A stretch of 64,000 nucleotides of DNA from Pseudomonas fragi (GTDB lineage Bacteria > Pseudomonadota > Gammaproteobacteria > Pseudomonadales > Pseudomonadaceae): NCBI RefSeq assembly GCF_900105835.1, contig NZ_LT629783.1, forward strand, positions 558,001-622,000. Reading direction: 5' to 3'. Positions 41,465 to 49,486 of this stretch are shown one piece after another. Positions within the stretch are counted from its first letter, which is position 1. The number at the start of each line of letters is the position of its first letter. The notes beneath the pieces are model-generated. The model made no database searches, had not been told where the DNA came from, and saw only the letters and a program-made list of their open reading frames with translations. Position numbers and translations under genes: made by a program.

Positions 41465-42369
41465 AAGGCGCTGAAATTTACCTGCACCTCTGTCCCCACT
41501 CACTCTGGAGTGCAGTGGGTTCAGTTACAAACTCTCCGGATCCCCGAAAAACATTTGACTACAGCTCTAAGACGGTGGTTTCAGGATGAAATAAACTAGC
41601 GGTGCCCCCAGTTTTGCCCCCGCTCGCACGTAGTACACGAGCGAGCGAGAAAGGGGATACCTGACAGAATTCCAATATGGCACTGGGTGGCTTTTAGTAT
41701 AACTCCACATTGGAGTTATATTGAGAGTTGGTGCTCATCGTGTATCGAGCAAGGTCGCTCTCGGTCGAGATCAGCAACCGCGACCTCTTTGGCGCTGCTT
41801 ATCCTGGTGATAAGCTACTTCGCCATTACTGTGAATACCGGATGCTGTGCCCTGTCTGCCGATTACTATCCCACGCATACACGAGCCACCGATGGGCTGG
41901 GTAGCTTACGCCAGAGAACATGCATGCCCCGATTCGTTTACTGCAGCAGGCGATGGGCGAGGAGGTGCGTTAGTACTTCCAGATCGAGGTTGATGGGGTG
42001 TTCAGTACTGCTGTGTCTGTGAGAGCTCGCGCGTGTCGAGCGCGAAGAACTCAAGCCGCTCCTCTCTAGCAGCACTGCACTGTTTGTCGCGGAAAACTGG
42101 AGGGGGACTTTACTGCGTTCAAACCGTGCATTACTCATCTTCCCTAATGCGGCGCTGAGGCGTCGGCACTTACTCATAGCCAAACGTGCGATGCGCAATA
42201 TAGCATAGGGCTACCATCGTGCTGCCGCCGATGGCCCATAAAGGCTGCTACGCGTCATTGAGGCACGCCTAACGTTCACCGCCCTAAAGAACCGCCTGCT
42301 TCAAACGATAACCTGGCATGCGCTTACGTCGAGCCCCCCGGCTTGTGAAGGATCTGCACCCAATGGATT
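41465..42369. other. About 0.9 kb without an intact gene, between two island operons
   Basis: No frame gives a convincing protein. Short plus-strand open stretches (for example around 41730-41900) are rich in Arg, Ser and Cys, lack ribosome-binding sites and end quickly. There is a strong palindrome at 41698-41720 and a smaller Cys-containing frame downstream of it that may be a degraded gene. Composition looks less coding-like than in the flanking operons. It probably holds the promoter of the next operon plus remnants of a lost gene or mobile element. Confidence 0.5.
41698..41720. promoter_or_regulatory. 23-base near-perfect palindrome, candidate repressor site
   Basis: Arms TATAACTCCA (41698-41707) and TGGAGTTATA (41711-41720) are perfect complements around the three bases CAT. 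This size and symmetry resemble operators of small dimeric HTH repressors, such as antitoxins of toxin-antitoxin pairs, but no intact regulator gene follows it. Confidence 0.6.
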
Positions 42370-43476
42370 GTGAATTTGATTCGAATCGACAAGCCCGTAA
42401 CCTTTCTACTGCCCTTTGATCGGTACAGCCTGACGCTTTCGCACCGCTTGCTGGACAGCATGGGGGGCGTATCGCGTTTTTTGCTGAGGGCCATCGAACA
42501 GGAGCTTTCGCTCGCCGCGTTGATCGAGGTCACGGCGTTGAGCGAGGCAGTGCTGCTCAACCAGTTGGCGTACCTGCAGGCTCACCATTATCTGCAGGTA
42601 GAAGAGGGCGATGATGGCCTGCTTTTGTGGCTGACACCGCGAGGCGCTTCCATCGTGCAGGTGGAGCGCTTGCTTGAGGACTCGCGCCTCAGTATCTGGA
42701 TGGATGCCTTCACCCTCTCTCGCCATGCGGTGCACATGGTGATGTTCGACGACTGCGCGACATTACCACCTCCCATGCCAGCAGATGATGCACCCTCGGC
42801 CGTTGTCGTCAATGTGCCTCGCCGAACAGGGCGGGCAGGGCGACCTCGGCTCTTCGATGATGCCAACCGCCTGAGGGGGCTGCTTGAGCAGAGCGGGCTG
42901 AAACAACTCCTCGAACATTGCTGGGGAGCCGATTGCGAATTGATCGCCAGTGAGTTCGAACACTGGGAGTTCGAACTTGGTAAAGACGAGGGTGAGCAAG
43001 CTGAGTTGCAGGTGCCCGTCGAGTATGCTGCGGGGGAACTGCTGCTGCGCTTGAAGACATCCAGCAATCAATGCAAACCAGACGCGTTGCCACTGCTGAC
43101 CTTACCGGTGATCGAGCTTACACACTCCTTTAAGCGGGTTGCGCATTTCCCATGGCCAGTAGACCTGCCGCCTACGTGTGTTCAGCGGCTTGAGTTGGTC
43201 AGCTCCGGCACCTTGACCCGGTTCGCGGAAAACGAAGTGGCCGAGGCCGAGGATGCCAGGCATTCCAAACTACCCATGTGCCCTGAAACAACCGTCCCAG
43301 CAGCGCTTGGCACGGTGACCGTGCCGTCAGGCATCTCCATGCAAGCCAGCACCAGAACTCTGCGGCTTTTGTGTTCCATGGATGAGGTGCAATTTAGCCG
43401 TCATCTGCAGTGCACCCCTGACGCATTGATCCTGTCCCATAACCTCATGACGACAGAAACGGCGGAACTAGCATGA
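42370..43476 (+). CDS. Island protein F: possible winged-helix protein, unknown
   Basis: A 368-residue protein starting at GTG 42370. The N-terminal 100 residues ('FLLRAIEQELSLAALIEVTALSEAVLLNQLAYLQAHHYLQVEEGDDGLLLWLTPRGASIV') read like a winged helix-turn-helix that senses or binds DNA. The remaining 260 residues have mixed alpha/beta content and no known motif. The ribosome-binding site AAGGAT (42348) sits better for an out-of-frame ATG at 42363, so either the start is unusual or a small leader or frameshift is present. It overlaps protein G by four bases. Function unknown; it may be a recognition or regulatory subunit. Confidence 0.65.
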   Translation: MNLIRIDKPVTFLLPFDRYSLTLSHRLLDSMGGVSRFLLRAIEQELSLAALIEVTALSEAVLLNQLAYLQAHHYLQVEEGDDGLLLWLTPRGASIVQVERLLEDSRLSIWMDAFTLSRHAVHMVMFDDCATLPPPMPADDAPSAVVVNVPRRTGRAGRPRLFDDANRLRGLLEQSGLKQLLEHCWGADCELIASEFEHWEFELGKDEGEQAELQVPVEYAAGELLLRLKTSSNQCKPDALPLLTLPVIELTHSFKRVAHFPWPVDLPPTCVQRLELVSSGTLTRFAENEVAEAEDARHSKLPMCPETTVPAALGTVTVPSGISMQASTRTLRLLCSMDEVQFSRHLQCTPDALILSHNLMTTETAELA

Positions 43477-44015
43477 TCACTGTCAACGTATTCGCGACCT
43501 TGTTCGACTGGGACGATAAAACCACGGAGCGGGTCAAGCGAGCCAGTGGCGTGACACGCACCCTGTATACGATGGCTCGCACGGGAAAAGCAGCCGCCAG
43601 CCCGCTGATTTTCGTCGAGGCGGGGCTGGCATTTCTGGATGCCTTGGGCGCTTATGCAGATTATCGCCAGGCTAAAAGTAAAACACAGGCGCTGGAGGCC
43701 GAAGGTGAAGCACTACGCCGTGAACTCAAGGAACTCGAGAAGCAATTCCGGATACAGGCCAAGACGCGAGACTTGAAGTTCATTGCGCAGATGGACGCGT
43801 TGCGCAATCAACTGGAGGAACGTGACGTGAAACTGAGCATCGGGGTTGCGAACCTGGAGAAACTGGGCAGGCATATCAAGCGGCTGGGTGATTATGTGAC
43901 CCAGCAGCGGTTGGAGTTGGCGCCCAGTTGCGTGCCCTTGTTGAAATTGGAGCGCACCTATTATCAGTTGGTTGACGCACAGCTCAGTGCAGCACTCACG
44001 CTTGTAGACGAGTAA
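43473..44015 (+). CDS. Island protein G: coiled-coil protein
   Basis: A 180-residue protein. A short hydrophobic stretch at residues 40-62 ('AAASPLIFVEAGLAFLDALGAYADY') may be a membrane-associated or amphipathic helix. A long coiled coil follows ('KSKTQALEAEGEALRRELKELEKQFRIQAKTRDLKFIAQMDALRNQLEERDVKLSIGVANLEKLGRHIKRL', about 66-140). The ATG overlaps the stop of F. With H and the membrane-anchored helicase I it probably forms a complex at the inner membrane (inference). No family recognised. Confidence 0.7.
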   Translation: MITVNVFATLFDWDDKTTERVKRASGVTRTLYTMARTGKAAASPLIFVEAGLAFLDALGAYADYRQAKSKTQALEAEGEALRRELKELEKQFRIQAKTRDLKFIAQMDALRNQLEERDVKLSIGVANLEKLGRHIKRLGDYVTQQRLELAPSCVPLLKLERTYYQLVDAQLSAALTLVDE

Positions 44016-44025
44016 GGAGCCCACT

Positions 44026-44466
44026 ATGAAAAAGGCAAAGCCGCAAAAGACTGCATCCGACGAGAAGGCAGGCGACAGCGAGAAGGTCACCTTGAAAAAG
44101 CTCGACCACGCCGCGGGTATCGTCAAAGCCGCTCTTACCACGGGCGGCAAGCTTGCCGATTGGGGTAAGCAAGCCACAGCGAGCAAAGCCTCGATTGAAG
44201 GCAGCAGGGCGCGCGTGCGCGCCGCCGAGGAGAAGACCCAGCAGGTGGCATGGAACGCTACGCAAAAGATGCATGAAACCGAGCGCCTGCGGCAGAAGGA
44301 TTCCAATGAGCACACCCAGGCAATGGCCAAACTGCAGATGGAGCATGAGCAGATGGTGACCCTCGACCAGGAGCGGGGGCGTGTCCTCGATAAGATGCTG
44401 GAGGAGCCCACTAGCCTTGACCAACTGACGCACAGCTACCGCGCGCTCATTCCACCCAAGCCCTGA
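44026..44466 (+). CDS. Island protein H: charged coiled-coil protein
   Basis: A 146-residue hydrophilic protein with AAGGAG upstream of ATG 44026. The N-terminus is basic ('KKAKPQKTASDEKAGDSEK'). Residues 55-125 form a highly charged single helix or coiled coil ('RARVRAAEEKTQQVAWNATQKMHETERLRQKDSNEHTQAMAKLQMEHEQMV'). It ends with 'LTHSYRALIPPKP'. It lacks enzymatic motifs. Neighbouring coiled-coil protein G suggests the two interact. Ten bases separate it from G and twelve from I, so all are co-transcribed. Confidence 0.7.
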   Translation: MKKAKPQKTASDEKAGDSEKVTLKKLDHAAGIVKAALTTGGKLADWGKQATASKASIEGSRARVRAAEEKTQQVAWNATQKMHETERLRQKDSNEHTQAMAKLQMEHEQMVTLDQERGRVLDKMLEEPTSLDQLTHSYRALIPPKP

Positions 44467-44478
44467 GACGGACGTCCT

Positions 44479-47400
44479 ATGTATCAATACGTTGCCGCCG
44501 GCCTGTTCGTACTAGGTGCAACGGCTGTCGCCTGGCTCCTGGATCGCGAAACCGATGAAGAGCGCGAGTTGCATGAGGAATTGGAACGGCGTAACGCCCG
44601 GGCTCGCAGTGACTATCAGGCAGCCAGCAAGGCGGACGCCAGGGAGCAGGCGCGCGCGTATGAAAGGGCCGCGCTTGGGTTGAAGGCAGAGTATCAAGAG
44701 TACTGCTTCAAGTTCCGATCCCGGCTCCAGGGCCCCGCCAAAGAGTTCGACGCGCTGGCGCAACGGTTGGCCAACGACTTGGCAGATGTGTCGATCAGCC
44801 CCTACAGGCGTAACGCATTACGCCTGCTGAGCGGTCGTCTGCAAGACACGCAAAATCGCCTGGCTGGCTTTTTCGCGTACTGCGAGTGGTACTTGCACAC
44901 CTTGGAAAAACTCGCCCAGCGGCAACAGTTCAGTGACCTGATGAGCATGGCGCAGCCGCAGTCCCGGCTGCCTGACGACTGGTTCTACAGCGGTAAGGTG
45001 GTCTTGGCATCAGTCGCGGAAATAGATCATGCCTTCAACGCCTATCGCCAGAGGCTTGAATTGCGTGCGGAGAAACAAGCTGACGTTTGGACCGACACGC
45101 AACAGCGCTCGCTGATGATGCAGTATCCCGATCAGAACGCTGTGCCGGTGCAGATGATAGGCAACGCAAAACGGCCGGACTTCTTCAAAGCCTGTGTGTT
45201 TCGTGGCGCCTTGCACGCCGAACACATACTTGAAAACGTGCCGTGCACAGCCTTCATAGAAAAAGCGCGAGTATCGCCACAGCATGGCGACGGTTACACC
45301 GTGCGATGTTTTCCAAGCTTCTGTTCCGTCGACAAACAGCAGGCCGCGAACGCCGGTATCGTCGCATTCCTGCCGCGCAGTGAGTCGAGCTTCCCCGGCA
45401 AGATTTACCCCCGTGGCGAGCGTATTGAGGTTTACGTTCATTACTATGATCTGCTGTTGAGCAAGGACCAGGTGACTGTGACACAGCACCCAGAGTCACT
45501 TCGTTACGGCGAACAGAGTACGGCGCCGGTGTTCATCCACGTGGACACTGCCGTACACGACCTCGAAGGTCTGGAGCGTGAGAGCGTCGGCGTGCAGTGG
45601 CAGCTACGGAGTACGGTTGAAGTCGATGGCGTGCTGATCGTCTCTCTGCAACTTGGCGCGTGGCAGGTCGAGGCCAAGGTCAGCGCCAAGCACGCTCAGC
45701 TAGAGATCTTGAGCGTGACACGCACCGGTTTCGACAGCGTTGAGCTGGATACTTTGCCTTGCCCGGTGCGGTTGATCGACTTGAAACTTAAGGACAGCGT
45801 CTTCTGTGATGCCTTGCAGTTCGAAGCTTTTATGACTTTTTGCCGTCAGCAGTCGCTGTTCGCTGGTGATGGCCTAGCACGCAAGTGGGCTGGGCAGTTC
45901 TTTGAGCGGTGGAATGCGGTAACTGATTACCTGCTGGCTGAAACTGGGCATGTCGTTTTCAGTTTGAGTGACGTTACCGAGCTGGATGAGCGGAGCCTAG
46001 AATGCTCCTGCAACTTGAGTCTGGACGACGGCCTAATGAAGCTGATCGAAAAGGCACGGAATACGCCACGGTTGTTCATAGAGGAGCTGTTCCTGAGTGC
46101 CAATGGCGAACAGCGCTGGTTGCAGGTTGCCGAGTTGCACGGGGTGCCAGAGGCCGTTGCTTCAAAGCGTTATGAAATCGAGCATAAAGGCCTGAAGCGG
46201 CCGGCCCCCAATAGCGGATACCTCGGCCTGCAGCCGTCTCAGCACCGAATCCGGTTCCCTAACCGGGGTGAGCTGGCAAATCTGGGAAGGCAAAAGGTCG
46301 CACACCAGGGGTTCTTGGGGGGGCGCCTGGTAAACCGGGAGCTGCAGCAGATCCTGCTGATGCCGGACCGGTACGCTCCGAAACCCGATCCCTTCTGGAG
46401 TGAACGGGTCGCTGATGGCTTGAAGTGGCGAGACCCCAATTGGCAGGAACCTGGCAAAGCGATGGCCGCCAAGCAGGTTATCGAGGCAGCCCTCATCGAG
46501 TCCAATTTGTACTTGGTCCAGGGCCCCCCAGGTACAGGCAAGACCACCTGCATCGTCGAATTGTTGCACCAGTTGTTTTTCGCAAAGCCAGACTCCAAGA
46601 TCCTGGTAGTTTCACAGCAGAACACAGCGGTGGATAACGCCCTGGATCGTTTCCTGGAGCAGTTTCCGGGCTTCAGTTCCAATGTGCTGCGCATAGGTAA
46701 CGACGTTGACAAGGTTCAAGTCGAAGTACAGCCGCGCATGACCGAGAACGTGCTGATGGAGTACCTACGTGCGCGCCAGCAGGACTACAGCCTGGCCAGT
46801 CTCGAAAACCCCGTAAAAGCCGATTGGATCGAAGCCTGGATGGATAGCATCTACCATCCCTCCGACCAGGGACGATCACAGTTCGATGACGAACTGGCTG
46901 AACTCGTTGTCCAAGATCACGGTTTGATCGGCGCCACCTGCGTGGGGCTATCATCACGGCGTTACGGCATGGATCGGCTCGCGTTCGACATCTGCATCGT
47001 GGACGAAGGGGGGAGGGCAACGGTTCCCGAACTGCTGATTCCGCTGATGCGCAGCCGTAAGGCAATCATTATCGGCGATCACTTCCAGCTTCCTCCGAGC
47101 ATCGGCCGTGCCTTGCTGGAAGCCGACGCAAAGACGGCGTTGCCGTTTCTCGAAGAGACATTCCTCAAAACCAGCTTTTTCGAGCAGCTGTATGAAAACC
47201 TGCCAGCGGCGTGCTTCGGCAGGCTTGTGGAACAGTTCCGCATGGTCGAGCCAATCGGGGATCTGGTGGCTGATCTGTTCTACACCACAGATAACGTGAG
47301 GGGGTTGCACAATGGAAAGGTGCATAAGCGCGAGCATTTCCTCGACCGGGAACACTGCCTCCGCTGGGTGGATGTTCCTCATGGCAAGGAAGGAAACGAG

Positions 47401-47925
47401 GGCGACGGAGGTACCAGCTTGTTCAATGATGGGGAAGCCAAGGCGATAATTGACTTTCTGACAACGTCCGCACAAAAACTGGCTGTACGCCAAGCTGATG
47501 CACCTGACAGTTTTGAACGCAAGACCGTCGCAATCATTACCCCTTACGGCGCTCAAAAACGCCTGATCAACAAACTGTTCTCTGTGCTTAAAAAGAACTT
47601 GGCTGTTATTGACCAAGTGTTCGAAGTAAAGATCGATACGGTGGACAGCTTCCAAGGAAGCGAGGCGGATATCGTGCTGTATTCGACGGTTCGGACACAG
47701 GGGGGAATTCGTTTCCTGTTGGACCGGCAACGCCTGAATGTTGCGTGCTCCCGGGCGCGGGAGAATCTAACGTTCTTCGGCCACGCTCAGTTTCTGCGCA
47801 GGCAGGAACGCGGTAAGAACGCGTTGTTCAGTTTGATCATAGATCGTAGTGCGAGGGCCACGGCATTCAATCGTGCTTTGGCCAAGGTGGAGAAGAAAAA
47901 AGAGTCTATTGCTTCGCGCGGGTAG
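44479..47925 (+). CDS. Island protein I: membrane-anchored UPF1-like SF1 helicase
   Basis: A 1148-residue protein. An N-terminal hydrophobic helix ('YVAAGLFVLGATAVAWLL', residues 4-21) is followed by a charged coiled coil, so the protein is probably anchored in the inner membrane with the enzyme in the cytoplasm. The C-terminal helicase has Walker A 'GPPGTGKTT' (682-690), 'IVDEGGRA' (840-847; DEGG replaces the usual DEAx), 'IGDHFQLPPS', 'VDSFQGSEAD' (1055-1064) and 'RLNVACSRAREN' (1085-1096). The 630-residue middle region is unknown. It is distinct from protein B, and no nuclease domain is seen. It is the last gene of operon F-I. Confidence 0.85.
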   Translation: MYQYVAAGLFVLGATAVAWLLDRETDEERELHEELERRNARARSDYQAASKADAREQARAYERAALGLKAEYQEYCFKFRSRLQGPAKEFDALAQRLANDLADVSISPYRRNALRLLSGRLQDTQNRLAGFFAYCEWYLHTLEKLAQRQQFSDLMSMAQPQSRLPDDWFYSGKVVLASVAEIDHAFNAYRQRLELRAEKQADVWTDTQQRSLMMQYPDQNAVPVQMIGNAKRPDFFKACVFRGALHAEHILENVPCTAFIEKARVSPQHGDGYTVRCFPSFCSVDKQQAANAGIVAFLPRSESSFPGKIYPRGERIEVYVHYYDLLLSKDQVTVTQHPESLRYGEQSTAPVFIHVDTAVHDLEGLERESVGVQWQLRSTVEVDGVLIVSLQLGAWQVEAKVSAKHAQLEILSVTRTGFDSVELDTLPCPVRLIDLKLKDSVFCDALQFEAFMTFCRQQSLFAGDGLARKWAGQFFERWNAVTDYLLAETGHVVFSLSDVTELDERSLECSCNLSLDDGLMKLIEKARNTPRLFIEELFLSANGEQRWLQVAELHGVPEAVASKRYEIEHKGLKRPAPNSGYLGLQPSQHRIRFPNRGELANLGRQKVAHQGFLGGRLVNRELQQILLMPDRYAPKPDPFWSERVADGLKWRDPNWQEPGKAMAAKQVIEAALIESNLYLVQGPPGTGKTTCIVELLHQLFFAKPDSKILVVSQQNTAVDNALDRFLEQFPGFSSNVLRIGNDVDKVQVEVQPRMTENVLMEYLRARQQDYSLASLENPVKADWIEAWMDSIYHPSDQGRSQFDDELAELVVQDHGLIGATCVGLSSRRYGMDRLAFDICIVDEGGRATVPELLIPLMRSRKAIIIGDHFQLPPSIGRALLEADAKTALPFLEETFLKTSFFEQLYENLPAACFGRLVEQFRMVEPIGDLVADLFYTTDNVRGLHNGKVHKREHFLDREHCLRWVDVPHGKEGNEGDGGTSLFNDGEAKAIIDFLTTSAQKLAVRQADAPDSFERKTVAIITPYGAQKRLINKLFSVLKKNLAVIDQVFEVKIDTVDSFQGSEADIVLYSTVRTQGGIRFLLDRQRLNVACSRARENLTFFGHAQFLRRQERGKNALFSLIIDRSARATAFNRALAKVEKKKESIASRG

Positions 47926-48013
47926 GCGACTGCACGCATTTTGACAATGTCGGGGGGAGCTGTCAGGACTGACTACAGTTAGCCGCCATCGAACACATTA
48001 CAAGGATCGTCAT

Positions 48014-49486
48014 ATGAACCAAGCCGTGAGCGAACGGCAATTTGCCCCACATCTGTCGCTTGACGTGGAGGGCATAACCGTTGCTTCCACGAACCTGGAC
48101 AATGTGTTCAACGCCAGGAAGATTCCGTCCAGCGACGGCAGCTGTATTTTCGGCAGCCTGAATTTGCCTGAATATCAACGGCCCTATCGCTGGAGCGAAG
48201 AGCAACTGGCACGGCTGCTCGATGATTTACGAGGTTTCTTCAGCACGGATGCGCCGGGTCACGATTTCTACCTTGGCAGCATCATCCTGCACCAGCAAGG
48301 TGGCGACGGCCGTGAGCGTGGCATTCTGAATATTATCGACGGCCAACAGCGCATCACCAGTCTGGCGCTGCTTCATTGCCTGCAGAAGGGCGACAAGGGC
48401 GCACCTGCGTTGGAATTCAACTCGCCAGAAAGCTATCGGCGTATCCAGCACAATCTTCGGTGGCTAGAGCAGCAAAAATTACCGCGGATAGACTTCTCGC
48501 GCATCAACGTGACCCTGGTCGTCACGCGGCGAGAAGACGATGCCTACCGCTTTTTCGAAACCCAGAACACTTCTGGTGTTCGTCTGGGCGGCGCGGACAT
48601 CATCAAGGCTTATCATTTGCGCAGCGTGATTCCGGCTACGCAGAATGATTTTGCCCGGACCTGGGAGCGCCTCGGCGATCTCAAGCCTCTGGTCGCAACG
48701 CTGATGAAGTCCCGGCATTGGCAAAGCCTGCGCTGGCGAAATGTTGCCAGTGATCGTGACCCGCTGCTCGAGCGCAAGCAGATCGTCACGGAGCTCGCCG
48801 AGCGAACGCTGGCGAATACCGCCGATATTGCCTATCGGCCCTTGCAGGTGCACCGCGATGCCTGGGGTAAGGACATGCATAGCGTCCAGCCGGGGTACGC
48901 AATGCGACAGCCCCTGGGCTCTGGGGTTAACACGATGCGTTACGTCGCCTACTTCCATGGCCTTCGCCAGACGTTGCTCGACGTCGGTGAAGCACCACCT
49001 AAAGGCTCGTTCGCCTACTACTACAAACGCTTGTCCAAGGATGCGTGCGGCAGCGTGTTCCTGAGCAGGGCATACGAATGCGCTTTGCTGATGTATGCCA
49101 GCCAGTTCGGCACCGCCCGGCTGCTCGAAGTCAGCCTGTGGATGTTCCGGGTGATCTTTTCGATGCGCCTGATCAGGGAGGTCAGCGTACGGGAAGACGG
49201 TGTTCAAGCGCACATCAGGGACAATCCGCTGATGGACTGGATCGCCAGCAGCCATAGCGAAGATGAGCTATTGGAGTACTTGCGTAGCTATAAATACACG
49301 CCAACCGGGGCGGGACTCGATAAACACAGTATCAAGAAGCGCTTCGTAGAGTCGGTTTCCATCACGCTTCACTTGAACCTGCCGTGGCCGAACCCGATCC
49401 GTGTCGCCGCTGAATACGATGCCGAGCTGTGTGCCGCCATCAAACGAATCAGCCTTGCTGACATTGCCCGCCAAGGAGGCAAATGA
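48014..49486 (+). CDS. DUF262 protein (GmrS-like), without DUF1524
   Basis: A 490-residue protein with the DUF262 fold: 'LNLPEYQRPYRWSEEQLARLLDDL' (residues 55-78) and 'NIIDGQQRITSLALLHCL' (DGQQR at 109-113). DUF262 is the nucleotide-hydrolysing half of GmrSD-type modification-dependent restriction and occurs in SspE and BrxU. The HNH-type DUF1524 nuclease half is not visible here, but it is present in the next gene. ATG 48014 has AAGGA upstream, and the stop overlaps the next start (ATGA). The two probably act together, perhaps restricting phage DNA with glucosylated or otherwise modified bases. Confidence 0.88.
   Translation: MNQAVSERQFAPHLSLDVEGITVASTNLDNVFNARKIPSSDGSCIFGSLNLPEYQRPYRWSEEQLARLLDDLRGFFSTDAPGHDFYLGSIILHQQGGDGRERGILNIIDGQQRITSLALLHCLQKGDKGAPALEFNSPESYRRIQHNLRWLEQQKLPRIDFSRINVTLVVTRREDDAYRFFETQNTSGVRLGGADIIKAYHLRSVIPATQNDFARTWERLGDLKPLVATLMKSRHWQSLRWRNVASDRDPLLERKQIVTELAERTLANTADIAYRPLQVHRDAWGKDMHSVQPGYAMRQPLGSGVNTMRYVAYFHGLRQTLLDVGEAPPKGSFAYYYKRLSKDACGSVFLSRAYECALLMYASQFGTARLLEVSLWMFRVIFSMRLIREVSVREDGVQAHIRDNPLMDWIASSHSEDELLEYLRSYKYTPTGAGLDKHSIKKRFVESVSITLHLNLPWPNPIRVAAEYDAELCAAIKRISLADIARQGGK

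Noticed and set aside
41687-42022. 111-codon open frame in the gap between operons
   Set aside because: No ribosome-binding site, biased Arg/Ser/Cys composition and no conserved pattern. Described instead as part of the gap.
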